Shown: in pieces, positions 60,631-64,000 of the stretch | Numbering within the stretch: the first letter of the stretch is position 1 | Layout of the letters: every line of letters begins with the position of its first letter | Virus record (IMG/VR): IMGVR_UViG_3300032242_000550 | Span: 91,160 to 155,159 of that record | Source: a virus | DNA: 64,000 nt | Strand: one strand, 5' to 3' | The notes under the pieces: generated by a model | Told to the model about the DNA's origin: nothing | Databases searched by the model: none | The model's input: only the letters and a program-made list of their open reading frames with translations | Made by a program: the position numbers and the translations under genes

Positions 60631-60918
60631 ATGGCAAAACTAAGTCGTGTGGGTGATACTAATCAAGAGGGCGGTGCTATTATGCACGGAGCCAATACAG
60701 TATTTGCCAATGGTATAAAAGTTGGACTACATGTTAGTCAGATTACACCACACGCGCCATGGAGAAAACATAGAACACATGCCCCACATCAGGCGGCAAC
60801 AACTACAGATGGTAGTCCTACTGTTTTTTGTGAAGGTGTACCAGTACTTAGAGTAGGATCAGGAAACACTTGCGGTCATAGTATTGTTCAAGGTAGTCCT
60901 GATATATTTGTACCATGA
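60631..60918 (+). CDS. PAAR-domain tail-spike tip protein
   Basis: The 95-residue protein has the typical small PAAR layout: RVGDTNQEGGAIMHGANTVF near the start, TTDGSPTVFCEGVPVLRVGS in the middle and CGHSIVQGSPDIFV at the end, with metal-ligand His/Cys candidates (His19, His65/His69, Cys78, Cys90/His92). PAAR proteins cap the central spike of contractile tails and sharpen it for host piercing. It overlaps the next gene by ATGA, so spike tip and a large structural protein are coproduced. Confidence 0.9.
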   Translation: MAKLSRVGDTNQEGGAIMHGANTVFANGIKVGLHVSQITPHAPWRKHRTHAPHQAATTTDGSPTVFCEGVPVLRVGSGNTCGHSIVQGSPDIFVP

Positions 60919-62000
60919 GTAGCACGGGAAAACAAAGTCCATTAGGTGTTAACGCATTAAGTTCATTATTGCAAAATATTGGATTTAATATTAACCCTAC
61001 TATGGTTAATTATTTTGGTAGTAGTACAAGCAATACGTCATATACATTGGGCACTATTGTTAGTAGTAATAGTTTATTTTGGCTGACATATGCTATCAAT
61101 GATGCATATACTAGAGGACATGTTGATAGTACAACTTATAACAATTTAATAAAAATTGGTTCTACAACTATTCCTGCATTAGGTAATAGTCCTCCATCAA
61201 CATATAATTATAGTGGATATCCTAATTGGGCTAGTAACTATACATATACTAATCCAGTAACACAATGGGGATATATTAGATTATTTGCATTACAGGGATA
61301 CAACGAATTTAATTATAATAGTGGTCTATCAGCCGATAGTGGTGCTTATAAAGATTTCTTAACTAGTTTTATGACAGCATACAGTTTCATTGAATATAGT
61401 AATGAAAATATTTTGTCGGTAAAGAATTCAGAAACTTTCTTAGATGGTACATATAGTAATATGGATGATCTAATTACAGCCGATGTTACTGGTGTAAGTG
61501 TAGCAACTAATATATTTGGACAAGATTTAATTACTAGTGGTAAGGCAGTAAATTTACAAAATATTGCAACGTTTGGTTTACCTAGTAATTTATTATCAAC
61601 ATTACAGAAAAATAATGCAATTACTAAATCAGTAAGTTTAGCATTGATCGCTAGTGGTATATCAGTATCAGAATTAAATGATATATTAGGTAGTACAGTA
61701 GCAGTAACTAAAGAACAAGAACGTAAGATATACGGAGCTTTTGGTATTATCTTAGGACAAGACTTAAAAGATATATTAATATCACTTAACTGTAAAACAG
61801 TGGGATTAGAATCATTAGCTGATTTATTAAATCCAATCAAACTATTCCCTAACAGTTATCAATCATTGACAGTACCAATATATAATACAGTGGGTGGAAA
61901 TGCTAATAGTAAAATATATTATCCTATATATAGTAATGATGGACTGAATAGTCAATTAAGAACTCCTACTGTAGTACAACAAACCGGGGTAGTATCATAA
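60915..62000 (+). CDS. Structural (baseplate-region) protein
   Basis: The 361-residue protein (MSSTGKQSPLGVNALSSLLQ, then NIGFNINPTMVNYFG) has no enzyme motif. The opening, with SPLGVNALSSLLQ..GF.INP, resembles a family of large structural proteins that sit behind the PAAR gene in cyanophages and related phages. It is rich in Ser, Asn and Thr with helical segments at ~150-330. It overlaps both neighbours (ATGA at 60915; TAATG at 62000), which implies fixed co-translation with the spike tip. A baseplate or hub-associated role is inferred. Confidence 0.65.
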   Translation: MSSTGKQSPLGVNALSSLLQNIGFNINPTMVNYFGSSTSNTSYTLGTIVSSNSLFWLTYAINDAYTRGHVDSTTYNNLIKIGSTTIPALGNSPPSTYNYSGYPNWASNYTYTNPVTQWGYIRLFALQGYNEFNYNSGLSADSGAYKDFLTSFMTAYSFIEYSNENILSVKNSETFLDGTYSNMDDLITADVTGVSVATNIFGQDLITSGKAVNLQNIATFGLPSNLLSTLQKNNAITKSVSLALIASGISVSELNDILGSTVAVTKEQERKIYGAFGIILGQDLKDILISLNCKTVGLESLADLLNPIKLFPNSYQSLTVPIYNTVGGNANSKIYYPIYSNDGLNSQLRTPTVVQQTGVVS

Positions 62001-63550
62001 TGGCAGGCTTCTTTGACAATTTTAGATTAAGTTCTGTTGAACAAAACACATCTGACGATAATGGTTCTGCACCAAGTGCGGCATATGCAACTGCTAATAA
62101 TAGTATACCTAATGTAACACCTAGTACTGAACCAATACCAGCTCAAGGTGCTCAAACAAATACAGTTACAATACAAGCTATACCTGAAGGATTTGGTTCA
62201 TATTTAGATGGTATATTACCTCCTGATATTGCTAAAGCAGCCGGCGCATTTAGTGTAGCAATGCAACAGATTAAAAACATTTCAAATATACCTGTTGAAA
62301 AGTTTGCACAAGTAGCTACTAATTTAGAAACAACTAAAGGATTAAACGTTAACGGTTCTAGTGTTCCTACAGATACATCATTAGCAAGTCAAGGATTAGC
62401 ACTAATTGCATTGGGTAATGGACCATATGGTACATATACAATGAGTAACTTTTTAGGATGTATGAGCGGATTACCTTATGTTGGTATAAATCTTGCATCA
62501 CTTATTCAACAAGTAGAGACTACTACATTATCTGATATTTACAAAAATTTATATCTAGCAGTAACTTGGGAACAAGCAACCGCTACATTTGATGGTTCAA
62601 CATTCACTTATACTAATAGAGGTGGTGGTTATGGTAGAGGGTCAACATTACCTACAGTAACTGTAGATGGAAATCCAGCAGTTGTTTCAATAGGAACGGA
62701 TCCTACTAATATAACTACTTTTGGAAGAATTATAGCTATAATCTATACTGGTTCAGCAGGTAGTGTTGTAATAGATAGTCCACCTGGCGCAGGATGGCTC
62801 GGCATGAATACAGTTATACAAAGTTATATAGATGCAGCCAATATAGAAATACTATCAATACAAAATTCTAAACCTGAATTAGTGCAACAATTGAATACCA
62901 ATTGGAATGATACAGGTGTATTTCTAGCAACAGAACAACGTGCAATAGGTTTAGGGTTAACCGTTGGCGTACCTACTAGTTCTCCGGATCATGAAAGAGA
63001 ACCTGCTATTGCGTCATACCCTACAACACAGTATTCATTTATTGATAGTATTCCTCGCTATGCAATGTTTACTCAACCACACATGTATTCACAAACACTA
63101 GAAGCAATTGCAAACTATGATACTGTTGGTGGTAGAAGTATTGTAGCAATGTTACGTCAAGAACGTAATCAAAATAGATTGCAAGAAGCAGGTATCCCAT
63201 TAGATAACAATATAGATAGTACATTAACTAAACAACAAGAAACAGAATTAATTGCTAACGGTGTATTGGGTGGTAGTGTGCCAGCAACACTAGTAACAGC
63301 TATAGGATCACCTAACTCAGCTGGATATTATAATCCAACAGATGATCGTTACTATAGTAATGGTGTAGCAATAGATAATGGTCAAGCAGATGAGCCAGGC
63401 AGTTTTGCTGGTTCAAGATATCAGAATTTAATAAGCCCTCAACTTTCAGTAGTATATACAAGTGATGTGTTACTACCAGCAACATATTCTATACCAGAAG
63501 CAATTAACGAAGTAATTCGTTGTAATTGTGACTGTTGGGCTAATATTTAG
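62000..63550 (+). CDS. Structural (baseplate-region) protein
   Basis: The 516-residue protein follows by one-base overlap. N-terminal ~60 residues are low-complexity; ~70-170 is a helical section (LPPDIAKAAGAFSVAMQQIK); ~190-260 is beta-rich with a GGGYGRGSTLPTVTVDGNPA stretch, and ~270-400 is helical again (ANIEILSIQNSKPELVQQLN, MLRQERNQNRLQEAGIPLD). It ends with a Cys-rich tail (CNCDCW). It probably forms a structural pair with the preceding protein. No T4 homologue can be named from the sequence alone. Confidence 0.6.
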   Translation: MAGFFDNFRLSSVEQNTSDDNGSAPSAAYATANNSIPNVTPSTEPIPAQGAQTNTVTIQAIPEGFGSYLDGILPPDIAKAAGAFSVAMQQIKNISNIPVEKFAQVATNLETTKGLNVNGSSVPTDTSLASQGLALIALGNGPYGTYTMSNFLGCMSGLPYVGINLASLIQQVETTTLSDIYKNLYLAVTWEQATATFDGSTFTYTNRGGGYGRGSTLPTVTVDGNPAVVSIGTDPTNITTFGRIIAIIYTGSAGSVVIDSPPGAGWLGMNTVIQSYIDAANIEILSIQNSKPELVQQLNTNWNDTGVFLATEQRAIGLGLTVGVPTSSPDHEREPAIASYPTTQYSFIDSIPRYAMFTQPHMYSQTLEAIANYDTVGGRSIVAMLRQERNQNRLQEAGIPLDNNIDSTLTKQQETELIANGVLGGSVPATLVTAIGSPNSAGYYNPTDDRYYSNGVAIDNGQADEPGSFAGSRYQNLISPQLSVVYTSDVLLPATYSIPEAINEVIRCNCDCWANI

Positions 63551-63562
63551 TATTCACATACT

Positions 63563-64000
63563 ATGAATATAATCCAACCTATTAAAGTTATTACCTCATT
63601 TGTATTTTTGTTATTGGTTATGTTTATATCAGATACATCTATAATAGAAACAAAAAATGATGTACCTGAACAGAAAGTTGCAAAAACTGTAGATCCTAAA
63701 CAACTAAAATGTTTAGCAATGAATATATTTTATGAAGCGGGTAATGAATCATTAAATGGACAAGCGGCAGTGGCACGTGTAGTAATGAATCGTATTGCAT
63801 ATGGGTTTGGTAATAATCCCTGTGCTGTAGTATATCAAACAACACAGGTAGATAAAATAGTAGATGATGAGTTACAGAAAGTAAAACAATGTCAGTTTAG
63901 TTGGGTTTGTGAGGGTAAGGGTGATCCTAACAAAAACAATATAAAATATAAACAAGCTGAACAAATAGCATATGATGTGTTAGCATATGACTCATATAAT
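63563..64000 (+). CDS. SleB-type cell-wall hydrolase, N-terminal part (runs off window)
   Basis: ATG 63563 opens a frame that stays open to the last base (146 codons). Residues 8-24 are hydrophobic (KVITSFVFLLLVMFIS), a membrane anchor or signal. The domain from ~50 shows the hydrolase-2/SleB pattern: CLAMNIFYEAGNE with the catalytic Glu, NGQAAVARVVMNR, NPCAVVYQTTQ and CQFSWVCEGKG. In the family these enzymes cleave peptidoglycan glycan strands; here a role in lysis or entry is inferred. Start chosen because it is the first ATG after the previous stop, though no clear Shine-Dalgarno is seen. Confidence 0.88.
   Translation, partial: MNIIQPIKVITSFVFLLLVMFISDTSIIETKNDVPEQKVAKTVDPKQLKCLAMNIFYEAGNESLNGQAAVARVVMNRIAYGFGNNPCAVVYQTTQVDKIVDDELQKVKQCQFSWVCEGKGDPNKNNIKYKQAEQIAYDVLAYDSYN

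Noticed and set aside
1-64000. tRNA genes
   Set aside because: The intergenic spaces are too short and no cloverleaf with the GGTTCGAATC-type T-loop was noticed in them.

Overview
The window is a contiguous piece of a T4-like (myovirus) phage genome, AT-rich, almost fully coding, with all genes but one on the plus strand. The diagnosis rests on the head-morphogenesis order portal (gp20, C-terminal end only) - small basic protein - acidic prohead core protein - prohead protease gp21 - scaffold gp22 - major capsid protein gp23, on T4-type late promoter boxes (TATAAATA and close variants) before many transcription units, and on a class I ribonucleotide reductase with glutaredoxin, a PAAR tail-spike tip and large baseplate-type proteins near the right end. 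The nearest style of genome is the aquatic T4-like phages (cyanophage / pelagic myovirus type); no photosynthesis gene is present and the host cannot be named from this window.

Layout. 1-4.6 kb: head genes, ending in a strong terminator. 4.7-5.5 kb: an HNH homing-endonuclease-like gene. 5.6-45.9 kb: a roughly 40 kb array of tail-fibre / adhesin genes. It holds six Kelch-like proteins of ~305-313 residues, each with exactly six 'IFGYG' repeats; a glycine-rich adhesin; four giant repeat fibres (1487-1894 residues); a pectate-lyase-like beta-helix protein; a 1594-residue protein with an IPT/TIG domain, Ig-like domains and six LamG/ConA-like domains; another LamG protein; a 1083-residue YadA-head-like repeat protein; and several small virion-type proteins. 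The only minus-strand gene, a degenerate HNH-like zinc-finger protein, interrupts it at 12.7-13.1 kb. 45.9-55.3 kb: enzymes interleaved with three more six-bladed propeller genes: two glycosyltransferases, two Fe(II)/2-oxoglutarate-oxygenase-like proteins, a sulfotransferase, and an APS-kinase / nucleotidyltransferase fusion. 55.3-60.3 kb: small conserved genes, nrdA, a class II aldolase/adducin-type gene, nrdB and glutaredoxin. 60.3-64 kb: a small conserved protein, PAAR tip, two structural proteins, and the start of a SleB-type cell-wall hydrolase that runs off the window.

How it fits together. The head genes build the capsid. The array appears to be a modular receptor-binding arsenal: ten proteins share one ~20-residue N-terminal module followed by one of three C-terminal types (propeller type A, propeller type B, glycine-rich), and three others share a second N-terminal module. 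Two of the 5' leaders plus N-terminal modules are identical over 65 nt. The sulfotransferase and the APS-kinase-like fusion suggest that PAPS supply and sulfation are phage-encoded, with glycosyl transfer and hydroxylation nearby, so fibres or host surface glycans may be modified. Several genes carry a hairpin at the start codon whose left arm or loop contains the late promoter. This is the arrangement known from T4 genes e, soc, 49 and I-TevI, where only late-initiated transcripts are translated.
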